From Phoronis australis (Eukaryota; Phoronida; Phoronidae), in the NCBI GenBank assembly GCA_002633005.1, contig NMRA01000179.1, forward strand, positions 288,214-352,213: 64,000 nt of DNA, in the 5' to 3' direction. Of the stretch, positions 48,101 through 54,147 are shown one piece after another; the first letter of the stretch is position 1; each line of letters begins with the position of its first letter. The notes below the pieces were generated by a model that was not told the origin of the DNA, did no database searches, and worked only from the letters and a program-made list of their open reading frames with translations. The position numbers and the translations under genes are program-made.

Positions 48101-49570
48101 ACGTGCCAAGGTAGACATGGTCCGGGTTAAAAGGTCGAAGAGTCAAAAGGAAAGGACCCAAAGACGACGAGTGAGACCGAATAACCAGATACGTAATACA
48201 ATCAGAGAATAAAAAGAGGTACGAACAGTTAAGGAAGGTAAGCTGGCCAACAATTGGCATGGACAAAATGTAATAAAATTTCACAAAGAGAGGAAGTGGT
48301 AAAACGTCTCCTCTGAAAGCAACCATTACGTTTCCAATGAGACCTTCTATGACGTGCTGGTTAAATCCAACAACCTAGCTACATAAGTATTTCCCGATGT
48401 CATCTGCTGCCGGGATTGTGGGCGTAGAAATACTGCAGCGCATTTTATCCTACATGTAGTAAAGAGCAGAGTTAGAGCTGGAAGATACACAATTACACAT
48501 TAACAGCTACATGCAGTTAAAGCTTCTGCAAGGTTATAGCCGGCAAAGCCAAAATAAAATCAAAGCCAAAAAACAGCTTATCAAATTTCTTAATTCTAGG
48601 ACTGAGAAATAACAGACAAAAGAAAACATCGAAGCTGGAATGAATCCTGCATACTGCCATTGATTGGTAAATAGTAGGTCACCTCGCCAGACACATTCGC
48701 GCAGCACATTGTCCAGATTAGTCAGCAACCGGATTACCTATTCGGCGGTTCCTACCAGGTGATGTTGATCGAGTTCATTGGGAGAGCAGAATGGAAGAGG
48801 ACCACGTACATGTACCCAATCTCGAGAAACAGCTGCCAATTGAAGGAATGATAAGTTTTTTTCAATAGAAGTTGTCTGCCTGAGTTTATCGGCAAGCTAA
48901 GATATCACCATTTACCATTTAAATGTCCCTCGGCATTTCTGGTTTCAGAATTAAGACTCTCCTATGTTGTGTGGCCACCGAAGCTGAACATGCAGACATT
49001 TTGTTGGATTTGGATGAAGCGCCAGTTGCAGCAATACTACCAGCAACCATCGCTCGGCCGGCAACTCTGCGGTCGCGCCTGCTAGAGGTGGTCTGGATTA
49101 AGGGGTGAAACCATTGAGAACGGTGATGATTGAGCACACTACGTGTAAGTACGTGTAAGCGTTTAAATTGTTTCTAGGGCCTTTAAGAAATTGGTAGACT
49201 TAGTATAATTGGTTGTGAGCAGAAAATAACGTAGTAGCAAACAAAGGACGATTCACACATTGTCTTCACCATGCAAAAGCAAACAATTTACAAGCTTGTC
49301 AACCAAGTAAATTTCCAAGAAAGGGAAGTCAATGCAGTAACTAACCCGATCACTTTAAACATTGAATGAGGTCAACTGCTTGCTTCTGAGAGCCGGGAAA
49401 CTTGGTGCCCTGATTGGCACACCGTAAAAGGTGTGTTCCCCTTTGATGTAATTTTTATCTACTTACGCCTTCCAAGGAATCCAATATAACAGCAGATCTT
49501 TCGCCCGAATGGAATATCTTCGGAAAAGTGAAGTCGCGCTCTGAATACTGGAATTCCTCGTTGGCCATCG
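6018..49570 (-). CDS. ADAM metalloprotease-disintegrin gene (span of recognised exons)
   Basis: A multi-exon gene for a membrane-anchored ADAM protease, which would shed or cleave cell-surface and matrix proteins. Domain order along the minus strand is correct: prodomain exons (49.6-40.2 kb), reprolysin catalytic domain (34.5-19.2 kb), disintegrin (15.1-13.0 kb), cysteine-rich (12.1-8.5 kb) and EGF-like (6.1 kb). Exon phases match at 49.5/46.5, 46.5/45.5, 45.4/42.0, 41.9/40.2, 27.8/25.6, 19.2/15.1, 14.8/13.1 and 13.0/12.1 kb. The full HExxHxxGxxHD site predicts an active enzyme. Missing exons: signal peptide, cysteine switch, one catalytic-domain exon between 25.4 and 19.3 kb, the cysteine-rich 'CGK' exon, and the transmembrane and cytoplasmic exons. 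These may be too short or divergent to see, or lie elsewhere. The domain set is like the ADAM8/9/12/19 group, but no orthologue is assigned. Confidence 0.88.
6121..8528. other. ADAM intron region
   Basis: Contains the dispersed repeat at 7,735-8,120. No cysteine-rich exon was identified between the 8.6 and 6.1 kb exons. Confidence 0.55.
7735..8120. repeat. Dispersed repeat copy 1 (TTCTAGAA-rich)
   Basis: Shares about 380 bp with 35,768-36,180, including gaatatgtttgtagaatgat, gtgaaaagttctagaac and ttacgtcggac. No coding content; could be an LTR or a SINE-like unit. Confidence 0.8.
8529..8605 (-). CDS. ADAM cysteine-rich domain exon (DPGLV..GT.C)
   Basis: Encodes [20 protein letters not shown] followed by CGHGK; 'DPGLV.DGT.CG' is a hallmark near the end of the ADAM cysteine-rich domain. 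The donor GGCAAA|gtaggt leaves phase 0. I took the acceptor at gtaacgtgtgcag, but the exon could extend further upstream. A preceding 'CGK...C' exon, which must join phase 2 to phase 1, was not found. Confidence 0.75.
9511..10047. mobile_element. 537 bp TA-flanked inverted-repeat element (MITE)
   Basis: The ends are inverted repeats of about 75 bp (TTGGGGACAAATAAAACAAC...GGGTCACAGCTCTA) with TA on each side, as left by Tc1/mariner-type transposition. The interior encodes nothing recognisable and holds an array of short hairpins. Confidence 0.85.
9661..9957. repeat. Array of short covarying hairpins inside the 9.5 kb element
   Basis: At least eight near-perfect short palindromes: acctgctttgcaggt (9,661), agcccagttggct (9,682), gtacccacttggtac (9,702), tgcccatttggca (9,733), gtacccatttggtac (9,749 and 9,836), aatacccatttggtatt (9,817) and an 8 bp stem at 9,937-9,957. 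The CCA-YTTGG core is shared while the outer arms differ yet stay complementary. Confidence 0.85.
10332..12046. repeat. Direct duplication of about 0.85 kb with N at the junction
   Basis: Copy A 10,332-11,177 and copy B 11,179-12,046 share one sequence with scattered substitutions and small indels. The N at 11,178 lies exactly where copy B begins. Both contain part or all of the ADAM cysteine-rich exon. Confidence 0.95.
11045..11177 (-). CDS. Truncated duplicate of the ADAM cysteine-rich exon
   Basis: A second copy of the exon at 11,914-12,086, cut off at the N at 11,178. All five base differences I see within the shared coding part are synonymous (Cys, Ile, Asn, Leu and Lys codons). It has the donor GATGC|gtaagt but no acceptor. 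It most likely represents the other haplotype placed in series by the assembler. Confidence 0.75.
11914..12086 (-). CDS. ADAM cysteine-rich domain exon (complete copy)
   Basis: Encodes [20 protein letters not shown] then [17 protein letters not shown] and [19 protein letters not shown], matching 'G.C+NG.C......C...+G..+..A...CF...N..G...G.CG.......+.+C'. The acceptor is cttgtgcatttcag and the donor GATGC|gtaagt. It enters in phase 0 from the 13,000 exon and leaves in phase 2. Confidence 0.94.
13000..13128 (-). CDS. ADAM exon: disintegrin loop and start of cysteine-rich domain
   Basis: Encodes [20 protein letters not shown] then [20 protein letters not shown] and GEA. The 'C....G.CD+PE+C.G....CP.+....+G..C' pattern is diagnostic. 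The tip of the disintegrin loop reads RGE-CD rather than RGD. The acceptor is ttctgtctgcag and the donor GAAGCG|gtaata. It is 43 codons, phase 0 at both ends. Confidence 0.95.
13129..14828. other. ADAM intron
   Basis: Nothing seen except the inverted repeat at 13.43-13.52 kb. Confidence 0.6.
13425..13516. repeat. Inverted repeat with 20 bp stem
   Basis: The left arm ctcgctggttccctgcgtgc and right arm gcacgcagggaaccagcgag are perfect complements around a GC-rich 43 bp loop, with tcgaacgg repeated just outside each arm. The same arm sequence, diverged, ends the unit at 20,460-21,040. Confidence 0.8.
14829..15078 (-). CDS. ADAM exon: end of catalytic domain and most of disintegrin domain
   Basis: A 250 bp exon that opens with the end of the protease domain ([20 protein letters not shown] then LFDKP) and continues into the disintegrin domain: [16 protein letters not shown], then [11 protein letters not shown] and [12 protein letters not shown]. 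The cysteine spacing is that of ADAM/snake venom PIII disintegrin domains. The acceptor is ttttatttccag. I place the donor at AGG|gttcgt because this gives an eight-residue spacing to the next Cys, as in relatives, and keeps phase 0. Confidence 0.93.
18065..18400. repeat. Dispersed repeat, copy 1
   Basis: Matches 51,695-52,060: the pattern 'tcgagtaaactaaattattta...tggcgttct..att.tgctgctaaa...cgtcacctat' followed by 'attttaataccaaaaaa' is shared. The short ORFs in both are not homologous to a known protein. Confidence 0.65.
18703..18857. mobile_element. Second copy of the GGCGGAT-ended short element
   Basis: Shares ggatccaggattttgagttggg, the central 'gccaaatg.aatctgggag' and the end taaatccgccactg with 3,537-3,693. 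Confidence 0.7.
19191..19336 (-). CDS. ADAM catalytic-domain exon with zinc site
   Basis: Encodes the zinc-binding consensus [12 protein letters not shown] in full: three zinc histidines, the catalytic Glu, and the Gly of the turn. It follows [13 protein letters not shown] and precedes [18 protein letters not shown], where CLM marks the Met-turn region. The acceptor is tttacttgcag and the donor GTTGG|gtagta. It leaves in phase 2, matching the exon at 15,078. All catalytic residues visible here are intact, so proteolytic activity is expected. Confidence 0.95.
20460..21040. mobile_element. Putative 0.58 kb inverted-repeat element
   Basis: The left end agtaccggtctcgttgattc and the right end (reverse complement agtaccggtacttctcgctgg-like, before the same ttccctac.tgcc) are inverted versions of each other and related to the 13.4 kb hairpin. 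The interior has no recognised gene. Confidence 0.5.
22281..22357 (-). repeat. tRNA-derived sequence (SINE head or tRNA pseudogene)
   Basis: On the minus strand it has an A-box-like GTGGCTTAGTTGATAGGTGC, a perfect B-box GGTTCGAGTCC within a T-arm GTGGG/CCCAC, and outer complementary ends GCAGTGT/ACACTGC. Six extra bases separate the T-arm from the 3' end and no good anticodon stem forms, so it is a tRNA-like element rather than a functional tRNA. Confidence 0.65.
22600..24180 (+). pseudogene. Degenerate retroelement-associated ORFs
   Basis: Two parts. At 22,690-22,955 the frame reads [20 protein letters not shown] and [20 protein letters not shown]. At 23,970-24,175 it reads [20 protein letters not shown], then [17 protein letters not shown], a stop, [20 protein letters not shown] and DVGSRGF. 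The second block matches the widespread 'RPD.VL.S...K.V.+.ELTVPWE.R+EEA.ERK..KY..L...C...GW......+EVG.RGF' domain found downstream of reverse transcriptases in cnidarian and lancelet genomes. Stops and gaps mark it as dead. Confidence 0.6.
25423..25595 (-). CDS. ADAM catalytic-domain exon
   Basis: Encodes [20 protein letters not shown] followed by [20 protein letters not shown] and an 'H.YDAIYLQT' end, matching the reprolysin core 'Y+.LNI+V.LVG.EIW...+.......LL..F..W+...L....H+DNAQLLT'. The acceptor is ttgtttttttag and the donor CAAAC|gtgagt. It is 173 bp and leaves in phase 2. The next exon found (19,336) starts in phase 0, so one exon is missing between them, expected to carry the 'G...G..C' segment. 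Confidence 0.92.
25596..27154. other. ADAM intron
   Basis: No coding signal recognised; the frame at 26,498-26,737 has no splice or family support. Confidence 0.55.
27155..27478. repeat. Minisatellite, about 40 bp period, eight copies
   Basis: Units begin gcatgtggacac..ctac at about 27,160, 27,200, 27,239, 27,279, 27,318, 27,359, 27,399 and 27,438, each containing 'gtaacagcggc'-like ends. Alternate units resemble each other more, hinting at an 80 bp higher-order unit. Confidence 0.85.
27771..27827 (-). CDS. ADAM catalytic-domain exon
   Basis: A 57 bp microexon encoding [19 protein letters not shown], equivalent to the helix that precedes 'YR.LNIRVVLVG.EIW' in ADAMs. The acceptor is gtagtttaag and the donor AACTCT|gtaagt, phase 0 at both ends, matching the next exon. 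Its acceptor lies only about 70 bp from the end of a 4.6 kb repeat element. Confidence 0.85.
28237..29745 (+). mobile_element. 5'-truncated CR1/L2-like LINE with microsatellite tail
   Basis: Reverse transcriptase motifs in order: [11 protein letters not shown] (a frameshift in the A-run near 28,325), then [24 protein letters not shown] and NADDT, where the catalytic YADD motif has Tyr changed to Asn. After further frameshifts come the conserved thumb and C-terminal pieces ([36 protein letters not shown]) ending [11 protein letters not shown] and a stop near 29,419. A 3' tail of TTA/ATT repeats runs 29,675-29,745. Broken in several places, so not active; the 5' end abuts the left arm of the host element. 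Confidence 0.88.
29850..30680 (+). pseudogene. Remnant of a repeat-borne 'TGCD' ORF
   Basis: The frames read [20 protein letters not shown], then 'LEEYTCLLF', then (after breaks) [20 protein letters not shown] and a tail [17 protein letters not shown] with stop. I recognise this layout (H..TGCD...F...GK..., LPP....L..H.KRA.Y, GW..DG.Y.P.W) as a large uncharacterised protein family that is highly repeated in marine invertebrate genomes and tied to mobile DNA. No biochemical function is known to me. Frameshifts and an A-rich gap make it a pseudogene. Confidence 0.6.
31215..32400 (+). repeat. Dimeric satellite array, about 300 bp unit made of two 150 bp halves
   Basis: The phrase ctgtgacatgtattgaa recurs at about 31,569, 31,870 and 32,172, giving a period near 301 bp. 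Each unit consists of two related halves, each holding 'tttctgcc', 'ttccagagtg', 'tttgtctgtcat' and ending 'ggtacctcga'. The short ORFs here are by-products of the repeat. Confidence 0.85.
32538..34393. other. ADAM intron
   Basis: Contains the 55 nt palindrome. A 118-codon minus-strand open frame at 32,657-33,013 resembles nothing I know and partly covers the palindrome and a GAT/GAC run. Confidence 0.55.
32705..32759. repeat. 55 nt near-perfect palindrome
   Basis: Arms ggtatgctgcctgttggc and gccaacaggcagcatacc pair exactly; inside, tttaaggt/accttaaa pair around a single base. One mismatch in a 27 bp stem. Confidence 0.9.
34394..34474 (-). CDS. ADAM exon: prodomain/catalytic domain boundary
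   Basis: Encodes [20 protein letters not shown] then FVADHSA. The LKRSV stretch is at the expected place of the prodomain cleavage site (only a basic pair, not a full RXKR furin site), and '[11 protein letters not shown]' is the first strand of the reprolysin domain (family form KYVELFIVADH). The acceptor is a long pyrimidine tract plus caacag; the donor is TCTGCG|gtgagg. It is 81 bp, phase 0 at both ends. Confidence 0.88.
35768..36180. repeat. Dispersed repeat copy 2 (TTCTAGAA-rich)
   Basis: Partner of 7,735-8,120 in the same orientation; holds several ttctag/ctagaa inverted pairs and ends at ggcttgtg in both copies. Confidence 0.8.
38600..39065. repeat. GGTAC/CCAGTAC-rich hairpin repeat region
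   Basis: Dense short palindromes such as ggtactggcccagtacc (38,855), ccagtactgg (38,975) and ggtaccgtcgcggtacc (39,050), with a loose repeat 'ggtactggccc.gta.ccggcaaa.cgacacaaaa'. The apparent ORFs on both strands are products of this composition. Confidence 0.7.
40170..40245 (-). CDS. ADAM prodomain exon
   Basis: Encodes [20 protein letters not shown] then HVVYK, matching the family consensus 'GLRG.I......Y.IEPL......H.VY+' directly after STC.GL. The acceptor is ccctctacttcag and the donor TACAAG|gtgaga. It is 76 bp, entering in phase 2 and leaving in phase 0. Confidence 0.9.
41939..42021 (-). CDS. ADAM prodomain exon, copy in first duplicate
   Basis: Same exon as 43,758-43,840, with the STCQGLR motif, the same splice sites and one silent base difference. 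It is the copy physically next to the downstream exon at 40,245. It leaves in phase 2 (AG), which combines with the A that opens the next exon to give Arg. Confidence 0.85.
43758..43840 (-). CDS. ADAM prodomain exon, copy in second haplotype-like duplicate
   Basis: Encodes [13 protein letters not shown] and then [15 protein letters not shown], the 'HC+Y.G.V.G...S.VALSTC.GLRG' signature of ADAM prodomains. The acceptor is cttttatggacag and the donor CTTAG|gtaagc. It differs from the copy at 41,939-42,021 by one base, a synonymous Gly codon change. The two copies lie in a 1.82 kb direct duplication joined at a single N, so only one probably exists in the real gene; two copies in series would also break the phase (2 into 0). 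Confidence 0.75.
45405..45477 (-). CDS. ADAM prodomain exon
   Basis: The acceptor is tttgttttag and the donor AAGGAG|gtaaat. It encodes [20 protein letters not shown] and then RRKE, the classic 'N..LL..+FVE.+YS.+G' prodomain segment that follows the LDLELN motif. It is 73 bp, with phase 2 on entry and phase 0 on exit, so it joins the next prodomain exon in frame. Confidence 0.88.
46230..46352. mobile_element. GGCGGAT-family short element, subtype 2
   Basis: Shares 'gggagggg.aaaccccc' , 'cgac.tcccccc' and the terminal agatccgccactg with 61,340-61,469. The left terminus is degraded. Confidence 0.55.
46480..46553 (-). CDS. ADAM prodomain exon
   Basis: The acceptor is gcttcgtttcag and the donor AACAG|gtaggt. 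It encodes [20 protein letters not shown] followed by LQLN, the family pattern 'L...ALG+...LDLE+N' of ADAM prodomains. It enters in phase 0 and leaves in phase 2, which joins cleanly to the exon at 45,477. Confidence 0.85.
46554..49466. other. ADAM intron
   Basis: Includes a small GGCGGAT-type remnant near 46.8 kb and an unassigned plus-strand frame at 47.8-48.1 kb. Nothing else seen. Confidence 0.55.
49467..49570 (-). CDS. ADAM prodomain exon (N-terminal part)
   Basis: Read on the minus strand this is an open stretch after an actcacag acceptor, ending GAAGGC|gtaagt. It contains [20 protein letters not shown] and continues to LDSLEG, resembling the start of ADAM prodomains (a Y..V.P..-like segment before the beta-rich part). 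It ends in phase 0, matching the next exon at 46,553. The internal ATG at 49,568 has no signal peptide after it, so I prefer an internal exon with an upstream signal-peptide exon that I could not find. A degraded BEL/Pao element sits just upstream, in what would be intron 1. Confidence 0.6.
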
Positions 49571-50129
49571 CTGTGAGTTGGTCGCGAGCTTAGCAAAGAT
49601 TAAGCAAAAGTTTGTTTCAACTTTTAGGGGTCATATAAATAGGCTTCAAATTATCGTCTAATTCTGGCGGTGACGTTGAAGGTCCTTAGTTCACGTGCCC
49701 CAAAAGCACCCGTTTTTTATGTTACCAAACTCCCTGTGTCAGGAAATGACAAGCCTACTCACACAGACCTTCATCAGTGAAACCATTTGCAAGACTTACC
49801 AACTCTGTGAGCTAGGGTTGCTTATTGGCAACTACAACAGTGATGAATTGACGCCATTAGAAGGAAAACACGAAGAAAGTAAATGTCCTAAATCTGTTAG
49901 CACCCTACTAGGTTGTGATCGGAAAATCTTGATTAGCCCCTTTAAAGACAACAACGATTCCAAAGTTGGAAATGATAGCTGCAATTACTGCAGTAAAACT
50001 GCATAAATATATTTCGTGATGTGCTTGAGATTAACCTCGATAATTTTAGGGACCGTGTTTAAATACATTCGAAATGAAAACAAGCGATTCCTAACGTTCG
50101 CAGAAGACAGAGTTTAATTCTTTAGACAA

Positions 50130-51650
50130 ACTACACAGTTCCCTAGATAATTGAAGATATGCAACTGCCAGTGTAAACCCTGCTGATGATGCCTGACGCG
50201 GTCTGTCTACTGAGGAGCTCAGTTCAAGTAACAGATGTTTAACAGGGCCTGGTTTCTTTCGGAAACCAGCAAGTGATTGGACCATTCAACCATGTGTTGA
50301 TCCAGAAAGTAAGAAGGAGAAAGCGTTAGGCAACGTAACGTTTGCTTGACAGTCTATTTAGTTTATACTCTTCTTGGTGGAAGTTGAAGAGAATACTGAG
50401 TTGGATCGTAAGATTCAAGGAAGTCTTAATGGACAAGGCGAGAATTCAAGCAAACACAATTTTCGATCCGCATTTAGTTGTGAGCGACTTAAAACCAACC
50501 GAGTTAACTATTGTGCGTTATGTACAACACTACTGTTTTGCGACAAAAATTGCAGCTTGTCAAAATGGTGACGTTAATGTATGAAAGTATGGTTTATTGT
50601 GGTCGATTTAGGAGACTTGACACGCCAAATGACGCCAAACATCAAATCATCTTACCCAAATACCACCGAGTATATGAAGTATACCCATGAATGTTCGGGA
50701 CATTATGGTCGACAGTATGTATGCTCTAAGCTGCAAGGAAAATTTTTAGATTTTTTAAGCTGGGGTTGCTGTGCGTAGAGTATTGAGAAACTGCTTTAGT
50801 TGCAAACGTCGTCATGCGCCGTGTGGAGAGCAGCAGACGCGCGATTTACCTGAGGACAGAATCACAGCTGACAAACCGATGTTCAGTTTTGATCGAGTTG
50901 ACTTTTTCGGTCTATTCAACGTTAAGTGTGGACGCAAGAGTGTGAAAAGTTATGCTTTTATATTTAGTTGTTTTACTAAGAGAGCCATGCATACCGAGAT
51001 TTTCCAATGATCACTGGATCACAATTCATTTATCAATGAGACGTTTTATATCGCGGAGAGGTACGCCTGAGTTAATCTGGGGTGAAAATGGAACAAATTT
51101 CTAGGTGATGAGCGAATACTGAAAGAGGCCATGCAATAATGGAATCAGTCGACTGTTCATGACTTATAAGTTTAATACGCCATATGCATCATACCATGGA
51201 GGTGTATAAAAGGTTGCATTCTTTCTATTAGGAGCGTGTTTAACGCCGTACTCAATGAACAAACTCTCAGTGATGAATGTTTAGTAACGTGTGAAGTAGA
51301 TTGTATTCTAAATGGTCCATATCTGATCCCAGTCTCACAGAATCCTAATGGTTTATCGGTGTTTTCCCTTAATTATTTGTTATTCTTAAGAGGCAACTGT
51401 TGCATGACCCCGGCGTTTTCACAAAAACCGATGCCTATTCCATTTGTAAGTGGTGACAGAATCAGTATTTAGCAGACCTGTTTTGGAAACGTTGGCTTGC
51501 TGAATATTTATCACTTCTGAAACAAAGACAAACATTGGGATAAGGTATTACCCAACTTTTCAGTCGGAGATATTGTCTTAGTCATTGACCAGCAGTATTG
51601 TTGGTAGCCTTAAGCTGTATACTAAATATACAGCTTTACTGCCGATGTGG
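50130..51650 (+). pseudogene. BEL/Pao LTR retrotransposon pol remnant (RNase H end and integrase)
   Basis: Segments in order: RYATASVNPADDA and FRKPASDW (end of the RNase H/linker region), ECSGHYGRQYV (integrase zinc finger area), RVLRNCFSCKRRHAPCGEQQ, DKPMFSFDRVDFFG (first catalytic Asp), RGTPELIWGENGTNF (second catalytic Asp position, here Glu), EVDCILNGPYLI, SLNYLLFLRGN and a degraded 'FSVGDIVL'. This succession is typical of BEL/Pao. Several stops and frameshifts are present; no LTR pair was identified. Confidence 0.85.
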
Positions 51651-51694
51651 GTAAAAAAGTGGAAAGAAAAAATCCGACACAAAACTAGTGTCAT

Positions 51695-52060
51695 TAAAAA
51701 CTACAGTCTTTCTTGAGTAAACTAAATTATTTAACGGTGTTGGAAAAAATGGCGTTCTACCATTATTCTGCTGCTAAAGTTGTGGAGCGATCTTTAGCGA
51801 CGGCTTTCGGCGCCATGAAATATTGCGTCACCTACATTGTATTGGCCAGTTTCTTTTTTCGCCGATTTTTCAATCACCTGTCTTTCACGAGGTTGCGTAC
51901 ACGTCGCAACAAATTATCGGAACTGATTTCACTTCATTATATCAGTTTTTAGAATTTTGATACCGAAAAACCGAATTTCAGAAGAAATTTTGCTGCTGCC
52001 AAGCCATCATCATCTCCCGAGAGATGTCGCGAAAGGGTGTGTTCGCAATTTAGCGTGCGG
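51695..52060. repeat. Dispersed repeat, copy 2
   Basis: Partner of 18,065-18,400, same orientation, diverged by substitutions and indels. Lies just downstream of the BEL/Pao remnant. Confidence 0.65.
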
Positions 52061-53706
52061 GAATGTAAATGCGTTTAGCGCGTGACTTTTATTTTGTTTA
52101 ATGACGTTCACTACATGATTCATGATTTGATGCGCGTTTGTCAGCGTCTTCACTTTATGAAGATTTTAATGGATGAAATCTCACGAAGTTGCAAGTTTTT
52201 TTTTTAAATGCCGTCTTCGATGTTCTCATATTGTGAACTGGAATGTGTTACGATACGACTGATTAATGACACTGAGTACGTAATTTGATGTTACAGGGAC
52301 GAATCACAAACTAGTGCAAAGAAGAAATTCACATGCCTTAGATTTTACCGTCTGCCAAACACCAATACGTGTAGTATTATTTATTTATTTTAGTTCCCTT
52401 GAAGCGATATTTAATTTTACTCAGTTTATGTATGCCTACGTTTTTGATTTTAGTATTTCAAAACTTTTTAGAAATGAGTACTTACGATGCCAAGAATACA
52501 ATAAAAAATTCGTCACGTGCATGCACGACGATTTTATTTGGATTCAGCGGTCGAAATACATTCTGGCCCGGTGGCCGGGGGCCAGTGAATTTGCGGCCTG
52601 GCCAGTAAACTTTAACATGTAGATCCTAGTAGATATGATCTCATATGCACCAAGCTAGCCTGGCGGACCAGAACATTTATTTGCTGAAGCTCGAACACCG
52701 CTTGGATTTGGGACAATTACGTTGGGCGCCTAGGCTCGGTAAATTTTAGTGTCCAACCTTTGTTTCTTGTTGGTAATGAGTCGTGTGGAAATTTGTCGGC
52801 CTGTGATTTGTACAATTATCGACGAGCGTCAGATAGAGCTGGTTTATTGACTAACGGCGTATGTTTGAACAAAATAGCATTGTACCATGGCTAAGGGATT
52901 TTTGTCGCACTTCCCTAGATGCCAGGAACAAGAAATGCGCCCCAGTATTGTGCGCCGTTTGCAGAGCTTTAGTGAAAAGGTGACTTACCGGCAAATAAAA
53001 CAAAAAACAATGTTAATGACGGCATTCCTACGACTTTCATGATGTTTTGTGCCTACAGCGTCTGTCTCGAGATGCAAACGAAGTACAATTCCTTGAACTT
53101 TTCGCGCAAATTTTCACTACGCCAATGGCATGAGTTTTCGAGACCTCAAGTCAGAGCTGCACGAAATTATCCGGCCTCCAGCTGGCGTAATAAAAAGTTT
53201 TGTGCTTGATCGCAGCTAATTTCTAAGAATCTTTTAGCACTTAGACGTGTCAAAGAGAATTCTAGTGGACGCCTGTTACGTTGTGAGAGTAAAAAAATAA
53301 AATAATTCACAAAAATCACAAGTATTATCTACAGTACTAAGCATTAGTTAGTGTCACAAAAAGGCTCGCGTTTCCTAAATAACTTTTTAATGACGAATTC
53401 GTGCCTTGCTAACAGGCCATAATATGTACTCAGTCTCACAAACGCACACACTCACACACAATTAGGCTGGGTAAAATTTGTTTCAGTGTCATCTTTACTG
53501 TTTATGTTGATGTCGGCAGCCAGAGGCGACCTTAAATCTGCCCACCCCCTCCAAATAAGTAATAAACCCGCCACTGTATTGATGAAAATCGGGAAAAATA
53601 TTTTAAAGATAATCAACTTGCGTTATTTAAATTAGCCCTAAAATGAAACTATGGAAGATTAGATGTGATTTTTCTTTGCTTTTCGATCTTTGAGACATAA
53701 CGATGT

Positions 53707-54147
53707 CAAGGTACCTAAACTACACGGTTAACGGACTCATAAACACGGTCACGGACGCATGAACACTACTCACGGACCTGCAAACACCGTCCACTGACTC
53801 ACAAGCACGGGAACGGACTCACAAAACACAATCCATTCACCCAAATACACGGGACACTGACTCATATTCACGAGGAAACACGGCTAACGGACCACCAAAC
53901 ACGGGTCATGGACTCATCGGCTTCCTGGGTCAGCTGACATCAACATTTTGCCCGTAAACCGTTTTTGGCGGTCCGATAACCGTGTTTTTTCTTGAATGCG
54001 AGTCCGTGTCCCGTGTATTTGGATGAATGGAGTGAGTCCGTTCCCGTGCTTGTGAGTCAGTGGACGGTGTTTGCAGGTCCGTGAGTAGTGATCATGCGTC
54101 CGTGACCGTGTTTATGAGTCCGTTAACCGTGTAGTTTAGGTACCTTG
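53707..54147. mobile_element. 441 bp foldback element
   Basis: Left arm from CAAGGTACCTAAACTACACG and right arm ending in its reverse complement; the arms run about 190 bp each with few mismatches and are separated by a short spacer around 53,900-53,985. Flanking GATGT occurs on both sides (53,702-53,706 and 54,148-54,152), a likely 5 bp target duplication. The arms themselves are built from degenerate 'cacggactca'-type short repeats. Confidence 0.85.

Noticed and set aside
47798..48130. Plus-strand frames with a hydrophobic start ([12 protein letters not shown]), considered as a secreted protein
   Set aside because: No splice, promoter or family support; two overlapping frames compete and neither has recognisable homology.
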